NCBI GenBank assembly: GCA_036556805.1
Contig: DATBIS010000091.1
Location: 1-7,143 of the forward strand
Length of the DNA stretch: 7,143 nt
Direction of reading: 5' to 3'
Source of the DNA: DATBIS01 sp036556805
GTDB taxonomy: Bacteria; Actinomycetota; UBA4738; HRBIN12
The translations under genes were made by a program, and so were the position numbers. The notes under the pieces were generated by a model. That model saw only the letters and a list, made by a program, of their open reading frames with translations, was not told where the DNA came from and made no database searches. Positions 1-6,430 of this stretch are shown here, in pieces; the stretch's first letter is position 1, and each line of letters opens with the position of its first letter.

Positions 1-792
1 GGCAACGTCGTGACGCCCATGGAGCTCCTGGAGTCGCACAGCGCCGACGCGGTGCGGTACTGGGCCGCGAGCGCGCGCCTCGGCGTGGACGCGGCGTTCG
101 AGGAGCAGCAGATCAAGGTCGGGCGGCGCCTCGCGATCAAGGTGCTCAACGCGTCGAAGTTCGCGCTCTCCAACGAGATCCCGCCCGGCGAGATCGTCGA
201 GCCGCTCGACCTCGGCATGCTGCGCGCGCTGCGGTCGGTGGTCGACGAGGCCACCGAGGCGTTCGCGGCCTACGACCATGCCCGCGCGCTCGACGTCACC
301 GAGCGCTTCTTCTGGGAGTTCACCGACGATTACCTCGAGCTGGTGAAGGCGCGCGCGTACGGTGCGCGGGGGCCGGAGGCGGCCGCCTCGGCCGTGGGCG
401 CGCTGCAGGCCGCGCTCGACGTCCTGTTGCGCCTGTTCGCGCCGTTCCTCGCCTACGTGACCGAGGAGGTCTGGTCGTGGTGGCGCGACGGCTCGATCCA
501 CCGCGCCCCCTGGCCCACGGCGGACGACGTGCCGGCCGGTGCCGAGGGCGACGCGGACGCCTATCGGATCGCCGCCGACGTGCTCGGCGCCGTCCGGAAG
601 GAGAAGGCGCTGCGCAAGGTCTCGCTGCGGGTCGAGGTCGATCGCGTGGTCGTGCACGACGCGCCGGAACATCTGCAACGGCTCGCGCTCGTCGAGCCGG
701 ACGTGCGCGAGGCCGGGAACGTGGCCTCGCTCGAAACCGTCGAGTCGAGCGACGGCCTGGTCGTCGAGACGTTCCTCGCGGCGCAGGGCTGA
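1..792 (+). CDS. valS: Valyl-tRNA synthetase, C-terminal part (5' truncated by window edge)
   Basis: Class I aminoacyl-tRNA synthetase that charges tRNA-Val with valine in the cytoplasm. The frame is open from base 1 and begins at GNVVTP, the segment that normally directly follows the KMSKS catalytic loop, so the Rossmann and editing domains lie outside the window. Of the 263 visible residues, about 16-24 (DAVRYWAAS) and 37-55 (IKVGRRLAIKVLNASKF) form the end of the catalytic core. About 60-175 form the alpha-helical anticodon-binding domain, including PFLAYVTEEVW and then RAPWP. After this comes a short segment of about 75 residues (VLGAVRKEKALRKVSLR onward) in place of the long Lys/Glu-rich coiled-coil arm seen in E. 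coli or Thermus ValRS. That tail resembles the armless ValRS type I know from Streptomyces and archaea. folC starts 2 nt after the stop, so the genes are probably co-transcribed. Confidence 0.95.
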   Translation, partial: GNVVTPMELLESHSADAVRYWAASARLGVDAAFEEQQIKVGRRLAIKVLNASKFALSNEIPPGEIVEPLDLGMLRALRSVVDEATEAFAAYDHARALDVTERFFWEFTDDYLELVKARAYGARGPEAAASAVGALQAALDVLLRLFAPFLAYVTEEVWSWWRDGSIHRAPWPTADDVPAGAEGDADAYRIAADVLGAVRKEKALRKVSLRVEVDRVVVHDAPEHLQRLALVEPDVREAGNVASLETVESSDGLVVETFLAAQG

Positions 793-794
793 GG

Positions 795-2084
795 GTGCGG
801 TTCGCCGAAGCGCTCGCCGAGCTCGACGCCCGCCAGCCGGAGAGCATGCCGCAGCCCGACCTGTCGCGGATCACGGCGGTGTCGGAGCTCCTCGACGACC
901 CGCAACTCACCTATCCGACGATCCACGTCACCGGCACGAACGGGAAGACCACGACCGCGCGCCTGATCACGCAGCTCGCGTGCGCGCACGGGCTCAGCAC
1001 CGGCCTCTACACCTCGCCGCACCTCGAGAAGGTCACCGAGCGGATGCAGCTCTGCGGCGACCCGATCTCCGACGACGAGTTCGCCGAGGAGTACGCGCAC
1101 CTGCTGCCGTTCCTGCAGACCGTGGACGCGCGCGGCGGCGTCGCGAACGTCACGTACTTCGAGGCGCTCACGGCGCTCGCGTACCTGTGGTTCGCCGACA
1201 AGCCGGTCGACCTCGCGGTGTTCGAGGTCGGCATGGGCGGAGCCTGGGACGCGACGAACCTCGTCGCGGGCGACGTCGCCGTGCTCTGCCCGATCTCGCT
1301 CGATCACCGCGAGCTCGGCGACACCGTGGAGAAGGTCGCGACCGAGAAGGCAGGCATCATCAAGCCCGGGAAGATCGCCGTGGCGCGTGAGCAAAGGCCG
1401 GAGGCGCTGAAGGTGATCGAGGACCGGTGCGCCGAGTACGAGGTGACGCTGTACCTCGAGGGGCGCGACTTCTCGCTCGCGTCCCGGACGCAGGGCGTGG
1501 GAGGGCAGGTGCTGCACGTTCGCACGCCGCGCGCCGAGTACGCGGACCTCTTGATGCACTTGCACGGGGAGCACACCGCTCGCAACGCCGCGGCCGCGAT
1601 CGTTGCGCTGGAGGCCTTCCTGGACCGGCCGCTCGAGGACGACGTCACCCGGGAAGCGCTCGCGCTCGCGGCGTCGCCGGGCCGGCTCGAGGTTGTCGCG
1701 CGTCGTCCGCTCGTCGTGCTGGACGGCGCGCACAACCCGGCCGCGGCCGAGGCGCTCGTGACGTCGCTCCGCGAGACGTTCACCTGGGACCGCCTGCACC
1801 TGGTGGTCGCGGGGTTCACGAGCCACGACCTCGAGAAGGTCGTCAACACGCTCGCGACGGTGGCGGACGCCGCGTACGCCGCCTCGAACAGCAGCCCGAG
1901 GTCCCGGCCGGCCGAGGAGATCGCCGGGTTCCTCGTCGCGCGCGAGGTTCCCACGGAGGTGCACGCGACCGTCGAGGCCGCGCTCGACGCCGCGACCGCT
2001 GCGGCCGGCGAGGGCGACCTCATCCTCGTGACGGGCTCTCTCTATACTGTCGCGGACGCCCGCCGGGCGCGAGGGGATCCCTGA
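795..2084 (+). CDS. folC: Folylpolyglutamate synthase / dihydrofolate synthase (Mur ligase family)
   Basis: Cytoplasmic ATP-dependent ligase that adds glutamate to folates and, in many bacteria, to dihydropteroate. The product has 429 residues, normal for the family. The N-terminal Mur-ligase central domain has the P-loop GTNGKTT (47-53), the loop SPHLEKVTERM (74-84), FEVGMGG followed by WDATN (143-155), and EKAGIIK (184-190), whose Lys185 is probably the carbamylated metal-site lysine. The C-terminal domain has SPGRLEV (294-300), DGAHNP (310-315) and the closing VTGSLY (412-417). I chose GTG at 795 because FAEALAELDARQP matches the usual FolC N-terminus and it lies 2 nt after the valS stop, with a weak GCAGGG ribosome site 6 nt upstream. 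ATG at 846 is a less likely alternative. The frame is open back to 477, but that part only shadows valS. Oddity: the loop after LD reads DHRELGDT, which seems one residue shorter than the common DHxxxLG form. Whether the enzyme is bifunctional cannot be read from sequence. Confidence 0.93.
   Translation: MRFAEALAELDARQPESMPQPDLSRITAVSELLDDPQLTYPTIHVTGTNGKTTTARLITQLACAHGLSTGLYTSPHLEKVTERMQLCGDPISDDEFAEEYAHLLPFLQTVDARGGVANVTYFEALTALAYLWFADKPVDLAVFEVGMGGAWDATNLVAGDVAVLCPISLDHRELGDTVEKVATEKAGIIKPGKIAVAREQRPEALKVIEDRCAEYEVTLYLEGRDFSLASRTQGVGGQVLHVRTPRAEYADLLMHLHGEHTARNAAAAIVALEAFLDRPLEDDVTREALALAASPGRLEVVARRPLVVLDGAHNPAAAEALVTSLRETFTWDRLHLVVAGFTSHDLEKVVNTLATVADAAYAASNSSPRSRPAEEIAGFLVAREVPTEVHATVEAALDAATAAAGEGDLILVTGSLYTVADARRARGDP
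2043..2048 (+). promoter_or_regulatory. Candidate -10 element (TATACT) of an internal ndk promoter
   Basis: TATACT lies inside the folC 3' end, 38 nt before the ndk ATG, and differs from TATAAT at one position. It is spelled by the codons for Tyr-Thr, TAT and ACT, just after TCT and CTC. AT-ending codons are rare in this window, so the cluster is suggestive. Expected transcription start is near 2055, giving a leader of about 32 nt that contains the ndk ribosome site. No convincing TTGACA lies 16-19 nt upstream and there is no extended TGn, so this is a weak prediction. Confidence 0.25.
2071..2076 (+). promoter_or_regulatory. Ribosome binding site of ndk
   Basis: GAGGGG, 10 nt before the ATG at 2087, lies in the last codons of folC. 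It supports the ATG at 2087 as the ndk start; the frame stays open far upstream but only shadows folC. Confidence 0.65.
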
Positions 2085-2086
2085 TC

Positions 2087-2494
2087 ATGGCCGTCGAATC
2101 GACGCTGCTCATCGTGAAGCCCGACGGCGTACGGCGCGGCCTGGTCGGCGAGGTCCTGCGCCGCGCGGAGGACAAGGGCCTCGCGGTGGACGAGCTGCGG
2201 ATGTTCACGATCGACCGGCCGGTCGCCGAGGAGCACTACGGCGAGCACCGCGAGAAGCCGTTCTTCGAAGAGCTCGTCTCCTTCATCACGGGTGGCCCCG
2301 TGGTGGTCGGGAAGCTCACCGGCGAGCAGGCGATCTCCGTGTGGCGGACGCTCATGGGCCCGACGAACCCGGTCGACGCGCCGCCGGGGACGATCCGCGG
2401 CGACTTCTGCACGATCATCACCGAGAACCTCGTGCACGGCAGCGACTCCGCGGAGTCGGCCGCGCGCGAGCTGAAGCTCTTCTTCGGGGAGTAG
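2087..2494 (+). CDS. ndk: Nucleoside diphosphate kinase
   Basis: Transfers the gamma-phosphate of ATP to NDPs through a phosphohistidine, balancing NTP and dNTP pools in the cytoplasm. The 135-residue product is a full-length single-domain NDK. Visible motifs are LLIVKPDGV (7-15, with Lys11), the Kpn-loop region up to TNP (93-95), PGTIRGDF (100-107) and the signature NLVHGSDS (114-121) with catalytic His117. It ends in LKLFFGE, the usual C-terminus. ATG at 2087 was chosen because MAVESTLLIVKPDG matches the family N-terminus, it lies 2 nt after the folC stop, and GAGGGG precedes it. It probably shares a transcript with folC, and an internal promoter is possible. All recognised active-site residues are present. 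Confidence 0.97.
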   Translation: MAVESTLLIVKPDGVRRGLVGEVLRRAEDKGLAVDELRMFTIDRPVAEEHYGEHREKPFFEELVSFITGGPVVVGKLTGEQAISVWRTLMGPTNPVDAPPGTIRGDFCTIITENLVHGSDSAESAARELKLFFGE

Positions 2495-2503
2495 CGCCGG
2501 CCG

Positions 2504-4114
2504 ATGCCGGGGCTCGCCGAGGCCTTCGAGCGCGTCGGCTCGTTCCTCGAGCGCAGGCTGCCGTTCATGCACGCGGCGGGCGCCGCGCTCGCCGTCACCG
2601 ACCGCGACGAGATCCTGGGGGTCGTCGTGCGCGGCTTCGCCGACGCCGCGCGCGGCGCGCCGGTTCGGCCGGAAACGCGATTTCAGATCGGTTCGATCTC
2701 GAAGTCGTTCGCCGCGATCGTCGCGATGCAGGAGGTCGAGGCCGGCCGGCTCGACCTCCACGCTCCCGTCACGGAGATCGTGCCGTGGGCAAAGCTGCCA
2801 CAGCCGTTCGGACCGATCACGATGCACCACCTGCTCTCCCACACCTCGGGGCTCGCGATCGGCGTGGAGGAGGTCTACGAGGCGCCGAGCGCGGTGTGGA
2901 ACTTGCGCGGCCTGCCGCCCGGTTTCGCGCCGGGCGAGCGCTTCCTCTACTCGAACGACGCGTACAAGCTCGTGGGCGTGGTGCTCGAAACCGTGACCGG
3001 ACGGCCGGTGCACGAGCTGCTCGCCGACAGGATCCTGCGGCCGCTCGGCATGCACCACTCCACGGCCGCGATCACGAACGAGGTGCGGCTCGACCAGTCG
3101 GTCGGCTACCAGACGGTCTTCGACGACCGGCCACCGCACCGCGAGCATCCGCTCGTGGAGGCGCCGTGGATCGTGTGCAACACCGCCGACGGCAGCATCG
3201 TGTCCGACGTCGTCGACATGAGCGCGTACGCGAGGATGCTCCTGAACCGCGGCGCCGAAACGATCACGTCGGAGTCGTTCGAGCTGCTCACCTGCCCGGT
3301 CGTCGACGCGGAGTGGGAGAGCTCCTGGTACGCGTACGGGCTGTTCGTGGCCGACGATGGCCGTCGCGTGTGGCATTCGGGCGGGATGCTCGGCTTCACC
3401 GCGTTGATGGAGCTGCAGATGGCGAACGGGCTCGGGTGCGTGATGCTCGTGAACGGCGACGGCGATCGCCGGCCCGTCGTCGAGTACGCGCTCGCTGCGG
3501 TGGGCGCGGCTCTCCGCGGCGAGGAGCTCCCCGAGGTCACCGACCCGCCCGATCCGTCGCTCACGCCGAACGCGCCCGCGTACGAAGGGACGTTCGGCTC
3601 CGGCGACCGGCAGATCGTCGTGGAGGCCCGCGACGGCCGCCTCGTCCTTCGCAAGGGCGCGATCGAGGTCACGCTCGAACGGCTCGACGGCGACGACTTC
3701 CTGGTCCCGAACCCAACACTGGACCGCTTCTTGCTTCGGTTCGGGCGCGACGAGGGTGGATCGGTCGTCGAGGCCACCCACGGCGCGGACTGGCTGCCGA
3801 AGGAAGGTCATGTCGCCCCGGAACCTCCCGCCGTGCCCGACGTCTGGAGAGCGTTCGTGGGCCACTACCGCGGGCGCGGGCTCTGGGAGCCGAGTTTCCG
3901 CGTCGTGCTCCGGCGCGGCGCGCTCTGGAAGATCTCGCCGAACGCCGAGACCGGCGAGCACGAGCTGCAGCTCATGCCGCTCGACGACGGCTCGTTCCGC
4001 GTCGGGGCGGAGGAGTGGCGCCCCGACCGGATCCGGTTCGAGGACCCGGCGGACGGCCGAACGCTCCGCGCCGTCTACGACGGCGCGAGCTGGTATCGGA
4101 CGTTCGAAAACTAG
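2504..4114 (+). CDS. Serine hydrolase, beta-lactamase/S12 family, with two C-terminal beta-rich domains
   Basis: This 536-residue protein has a penicillin-binding-protein-like catalytic domain (about 10-335). The three S12 motifs are intact: SISK (64-67) with nucleophile Ser64 and Lys67, Y149-S-N151 in YSNDAY, and H291-S-G293 in WHSGG, the HxG form of the KTG box. HHLLSHTSGL (108-117) and PLGMHHS are further family marks. Residues about 359-435 and 450-536 are two beta-rich domains that resemble each other: GRLVLRKG pairs with GALWKIS, DGDDFLV with DDGSFRV, RFLLRFGRDEGG with DRIRFEDPADG, and GADW with GASW. They recall the lipocalin-like or DUF3471 domains attached to some S12 enzymes. I see no signal peptide, lipobox or membrane segment, so a cytoplasmic location is inferred. 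Candidate activities are esterase, D-aminopeptidase or amidase; the substrate is unknown and a resistance role is not implied. ATG at 2504 has GGGGAG 12 nt upstream, overlapping the ndk end. Its TAG overlaps the fabF stop. Confidence 0.88.
   Translation: MPGLAEAFERVGSFLERRLPFMHAAGAALAVTDRDEILGVVVRGFADAARGAPVRPETRFQIGSISKSFAAIVAMQEVEAGRLDLHAPVTEIVPWAKLPQPFGPITMHHLLSHTSGLAIGVEEVYEAPSAVWNLRGLPPGFAPGERFLYSNDAYKLVGVVLETVTGRPVHELLADRILRPLGMHHSTAAITNEVRLDQSVGYQTVFDDRPPHREHPLVEAPWIVCNTADGSIVSDVVDMSAYARMLLNRGAETITSESFELLTCPVVDAEWESSWYAYGLFVADDGRRVWHSGGMLGFTALMELQMANGLGCVMLVNGDGDRRPVVEYALAAVGAALRGEELPEVTDPPDPSLTPNAPAYEGTFGSGDRQIVVEARDGRLVLRKGAIEVTLERLDGDDFLVPNPTLDRFLLRFGRDEGGSVVEATHGADWLPKEGHVAPEPPAVPDVWRAFVGHYRGRGLWEPSFRVVLRRGALWKISPNAETGEHELQLMPLDDGSFRVGAEEWRPDRIRFEDPADGRTLRAVYDGASWYRTFEN
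4111..4114. other. CTAG palindrome providing both stop codons of converging genes
   Basis: TAG at 4112-4114 ends the plus-strand hydrolase. The reverse complement of 4111-4113 is TAG and ends fabF on the minus strand. The two coding regions therefore overlap by 4 bp with no intergenic sequence, and no intrinsic terminator with a T-run is visible around the junction. Confidence 0.95.
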
Positions 4115-5370
4115 TCTGTGACGGACGAGCCGGTTGACGAGGCCTTGCGAATCGCGAGCACGGCGTTCTGCCCGCCGAACCCGAACGAGTTCGAGATCGC
4201 GAGGTCGACGTTCGCCTCGCGCGCCTCGTTCGGCACGTAGTCGAGGTCGCAGTCGGGGTCGGGCGTCGCGTAGTGGATCGTCGGCGGGATGATGCTCCGC
4301 TGCACGACGAGCGCAGACACCGCCGCCTCGACGGCGCCCGCGGCGCCGAGCATGTGCCCCGTCATCGACTTGGTCGACGAGATCGCCACCTCGTGCGCGA
4401 CATCGTCGCCGAGCGCGCTCTTCAGCGCGACGGTCTCGCCGGCGTCGTTCAGCTGCGTCGACGTGCCGTGCGCGTTCACGTACTGCACGGCCGACGGCTC
4501 CTCGCCGGCGTCCTCGAGCGCGCGGCGGATCGCGATCGCGGCTCCGGAGCCCTTCGGGTCCGGCGCGGTGATGTGGAACGCGTCGTCGGAGGCGCCGTAG
4601 CCCGCGACCTCCGCGTAGATCTTCGCCCCGCGCGCCACCGCGCGCTCCTCGTCCTCGAGGACGAGCGCGCACGCGCCTTCGGAGATCACGAACCCGTTGC
4701 GCTCCTTGTCGAACGGCCGCGAGGCGGTCTCCGGGTCGGGGTTCTTCGTGAGCGCCTGCATCTGCGCGAACGCGGCGACGGTCAGGCGAAGCGTCGCTGC
4801 CTCCGAGCCGCCGACCAGGGCGAGGTCGGTGTAGCCGTCGCGCACCAGGCGGAACCCCTCGCCCACGGCGTGCGCGCCCGACGCGCACGCCGACACCGTG
4901 CAGAAGTTGGGGCCGGTGAGGCCGAGCATCATCGCGATGTGGCCGGCGGCGGCGTTCGCCATCAGCGCGGGCACCATGAAGGGTGAGACGCGGCCCGGTC
5001 CCTTCTCCAGCAGCACGGAGTGCTGGTTCAGCAGCCACTCGATGCCGCCGATGCCGGTCGCGAAGATGATGCCGCCGCGATCGGACTGGACGTCGGGCGC
5101 GCCGGCGTCCTCCCACGCGAGCTTCGCGGCCGCGATCGCGTAGTGCGTGAACCGGTCGGTGCGGCGGGCCTCCTTCGTGTCGAGCCATTGCGACACGTCG
5201 AAGTCCTGCACCTCACCGGCCAGGCGCACGGACATGTCCGAGGTTTCGAAGCGGCTGATCGGACGGATGCCGTTCCGCCCCTCGAGGAGGGCGGTCCAGA
5301 AGTCCTCGAGCCCGGTGCCGATGGGCGTCACCGGGCCGATGCCGGTGACGACGACCTTGCGGGGGGTCAC
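4111..5370 (-). CDS. fabF: Beta-ketoacyl-ACP synthase II
   Basis: Elongating condensing enzyme of type II fatty-acid synthesis: it takes an acyl chain on its active-site Cys and condenses it with malonyl-ACP to give 3-ketoacyl-ACP. The product has 419 residues, close to the usual 410-415. The thiolase-fold Cys-His-His triad is complete: Cys162 in TVSACASGAH (158-167), His301 in NAHGTSTQLND (299-309) and His339 in KSMTGHMLGAAGA (334-346), with Lys334. The C-terminal glycine loop NSFGFGGQNAVL (394-405) carries the gating Phe398. The N-terminus VVVTGIGPVTPIG is typical. The start is GTG at 5370, fixed by a GAGGAGGA site 10 nt upstream. The gene follows acpP by 16 nt and is the last of the visible fab cluster. 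The Cys-His-His triad rules out a FabH-type enzyme. A KAS I (FabB) assignment is less likely from the sequence and from its place next to acpP. Confidence 0.96.
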   Translation of the reverse strand: MTPRKVVVTGIGPVTPIGTGLEDFWTALLEGRNGIRPISRFETSDMSVRLAGEVQDFDVSQWLDTKEARRTDRFTHYAIAAAKLAWEDAGAPDVQSDRGGIIFATGIGGIEWLLNQHSVLLEKGPGRVSPFMVPALMANAAAGHIAMMLGLTGPNFCTVSACASGAHAVGEGFRLVRDGYTDLALVGGSEAATLRLTVAAFAQMQALTKNPDPETASRPFDKERNGFVISEGACALVLEDEERAVARGAKIYAEVAGYGASDDAFHITAPDPKGSGAAIAIRRALEDAGEEPSAVQYVNAHGTSTQLNDAGETVALKSALGDDVAHEVAISSTKSMTGHMLGAAGAVEAAVSALVVQRSIIPPTIHYATPDPDCDLDYVPNEAREANVDLAISNSFGFGGQNAVLAIRKASSTGSSVTD

Positions 5371-5380
5371 GAGGTTCGAG

Positions 5381-5388
5381 TCCTCCTC
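5381..5388 (-). promoter_or_regulatory. Strong ribosome binding site of fabF
   Basis: On the minus strand this reads GAGGAGGA, 10 nt before the GTG start at 5370. It overlaps the TGA stop of acpP (5389-5387), so ribosomes ending on acpP are next to the fabF start. It supports GTG rather than an internal ATG as the fabF start. Confidence 0.85.
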
Positions 5389-5635
5389 AAGACACGCCGA
5401 GCTTCGACGCCACCAGGTCGATGGCCTGCCCGACGGTCTTTGCGGTCTCCATCTCCTCCTCGGGGATCTCGATGCTCCACTCCTCTTCGAGGGCGAGCAC
5501 GGCCTCCACCAGGTCGAGCGAGTCGGCGTTGAGGTCCTCCGCGAAGCGCGCGTCCGGGACGACCTGCGCCTCGTCCACCGCGAGCTGCTCCGCGAGCACC
5601 TTCTTCACCCTCGCCTCGATCTCCGCACGATCCAT
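5387..5635 (-). CDS. acpP: Acyl carrier protein
   Basis: Small acidic carrier of growing acyl chains in fatty-acid synthesis, active after 4'-phosphopantetheine is attached to its serine. The 82-residue product has the four-helix ACP pattern: helix I with the acidic and basic residues of IEARVKKVLAEQL, then the attachment motif NADSLDLVE (36-44) with Ser39 modified, then the acidic helix LALEEEWSIEIPEEEME (48-64), and a final helix TVGQAIDLV (67-75). ATG at 5635 is preceded by GAGGAGGA (5650-5643) with a 7-nt spacer. It lies 57 nt after fabG, the widest gap in the window; that gap holds the ribosome site and only a weak 6-bp inverted repeat. Its place between fabG and fabF identifies it as the fatty-acid ACP rather than a polyketide or peptide carrier. 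Confidence 0.97.
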   Translation of the reverse strand: MDRAEIEARVKKVLAEQLAVDEAQVVPDARFAEDLNADSLDLVEAVLALEEEWSIEIPEEEMETAKTVGQAIDLVASKLGVS

Positions 5636-5642
5636 GCCTTCT

Positions 5643-5650
5643 TCCTCCTC
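5643..5650 (-). promoter_or_regulatory. Strong ribosome binding site of acpP
   Basis: GAGGAGGA on the minus strand, 7 nt before the ATG at 5635. It is as strong as the fabF site and stronger than the GGAG of fabG, consistent with the high ACP level cells usually need. Confidence 0.85.
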
Positions 5651-5692
5651 GCTCTTGCGTCCGACGAGCCTAGCCGCGGACGACGCTCTCGA

Positions 5693-6430
5693 CTACGCGG
5701 TGAGTCCGCCGTCGACGGGGATCACGGCGCCGTTCACGTACGACGCCTCTTCCGACATCAGGAACCGCACGACGGCGGCGACTTCTTCCAGGCGCGCGGC
5801 ACGCTGCACGGGCGTCTGGTCCACGTAGTACGCGCGAGCCACGTCGGTGAGGTGCGACGTCATGTCGGTATCGAGCAGCCCCGGGCACACCGCGTTCACG
5901 GTGATGCCCTTCCCGCCCACCTCGCGCGCGAGCGACTTCGTGAGCCCGACCAGCCCCGATTTCGTTGCGGCATAGACCGTCTGGCCGGCGTTCCCGTGGA
6001 GCGCCACCGCGCTCGACATGTTCACGATCCGGCCCCATTTCGCGCGCAGCATGCCGCGCAGGGCACCCTGCGCGCAGAGGAACGCGCCGCGCAGGTTCGT
6101 CGCCATCGTGGCCTCGTACACGTCCATCGGGTACTTGAGCAGCAGCCCGTCGCGCGACATCCCCGCGTTGTTCAGCAAGCCCGTGACGGTGCCGAGCTCG
6201 TCGGAGATACGACGGAACGCCTCGGCCACGGAGGTGTCGAGGGTGACGTCGAGCATCACCGAAAGTCCCGGCGTGCCGGCGGCCTCGAGGGCCTCCAGCG
6301 TCTCCTTGGCGTCCTTCTCGCTCGAGCGGTAGCCGATCGCGACGCGCCAGCCGGCCTCGGCGAGCGCCACCGCGCACGCGCGCCCGATCCCGCGTGAACC
6401 ACCGGTGACCACCGCCACCTTGTCGGTCAT
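5693..6430 (-). CDS. fabG: 3-oxoacyl-ACP reductase (short-chain dehydrogenase)
   Basis: NADPH-dependent reductase that converts 3-ketoacyl-ACP to 3-hydroxyacyl-ACP, the first reduction of each elongation cycle. The 245-residue product is the normal FabG length. It shows the dinucleotide-binding TGGSRGIG (9-16), NNAG (87-90), Asn112 in ATNLRG, and the catalytic Ser140, Tyr153 and Lys157 (SS-x12-YAATK) with the standard 13-residue Ser-Tyr spacing. The C-terminus YVNGAVIPVDGGLTA is typical for the family. ATG at 6430 fits the N-terminus TDKVAVVTGGSRG and overlaps the fabH stop as ATGA, with GGAG (6442-6439) 8 nt upstream. The frame is open to 6733, but that part shadows fabH. Other SDR enzymes share these motifs; the fab neighbours make FabG the best reading. 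Confidence 0.95.
   Translation of the reverse strand: MTDKVAVVTGGSRGIGRACAVALAEAGWRVAIGYRSSEKDAKETLEALEAAGTPGLSVMLDVTLDTSVAEAFRRISDELGTVTGLLNNAGMSRDGLLLKYPMDVYEATMATNLRGAFLCAQGALRGMLRAKWGRIVNMSSAVALHGNAGQTVYAATKSGLVGLTKSLAREVGGKGITVNAVCPGLLDTDMTSHLTDVARAYYVDQTPVQRAARLEEVAAVVRFLMSEEASYVNGAVIPVDGGLTA
6427..6430 (-). other. ATGA start/stop overlap of fabH and fabG
   Basis: On the minus strand ATGA holds the fabG ATG (6430-6428) and the fabH TGA (6429-6427). This 4-bp overlap is a common arrangement for translational coupling and supports fabH-fabG co-transcription. Confidence 0.93.

Noticed and set aside
561..1964. A 467-codon minus-strand open frame opposite valS and folC
   Set aside because: Antisense to well-supported genes, Arg/Glu-rich, with no family motif and no ribosome site; a GC-driven shadow.
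4114..4126. Small hairpin (GTCTG, loop TGA, CGGAC) just after the hydrolase stop as a terminator
   Set aside because: Only 5 bp including a wobble, a 3-nt loop and no T-run; too weak to call.
2341..4137. A 598-codon plus-strand frame over the hydrolase
   Set aside because: Arg/Ala-rich out-of-frame reading of ndk and the hydrolase, whose own frame has full S12 motifs.
2042..5188. A 1048-codon open frame on the minus strand across ndk, the hydrolase and much of fabF
   Set aside because: It runs antisense to two clear genes and out of frame in fabF. Its translation is low-complexity and rich in Arg, Ala, Gly and His with no recognisable motif, as expected when high GC removes stop codons from shadow frames.
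5658..5682. Inverted repeat CGTCCG/CGGACG in the fabG-acpP gap as a terminator or operator
   Set aside because: 6-bp arms with a 13-nt loop and no T-run are expected by chance in GC-rich DNA, and nothing else supports a site.
5147..6397. A 416-codon plus-strand frame across the fab cluster
   Set aside because: Antisense to fabF, acpP and fabG, all of which are certain; no motif or start signal supports it.
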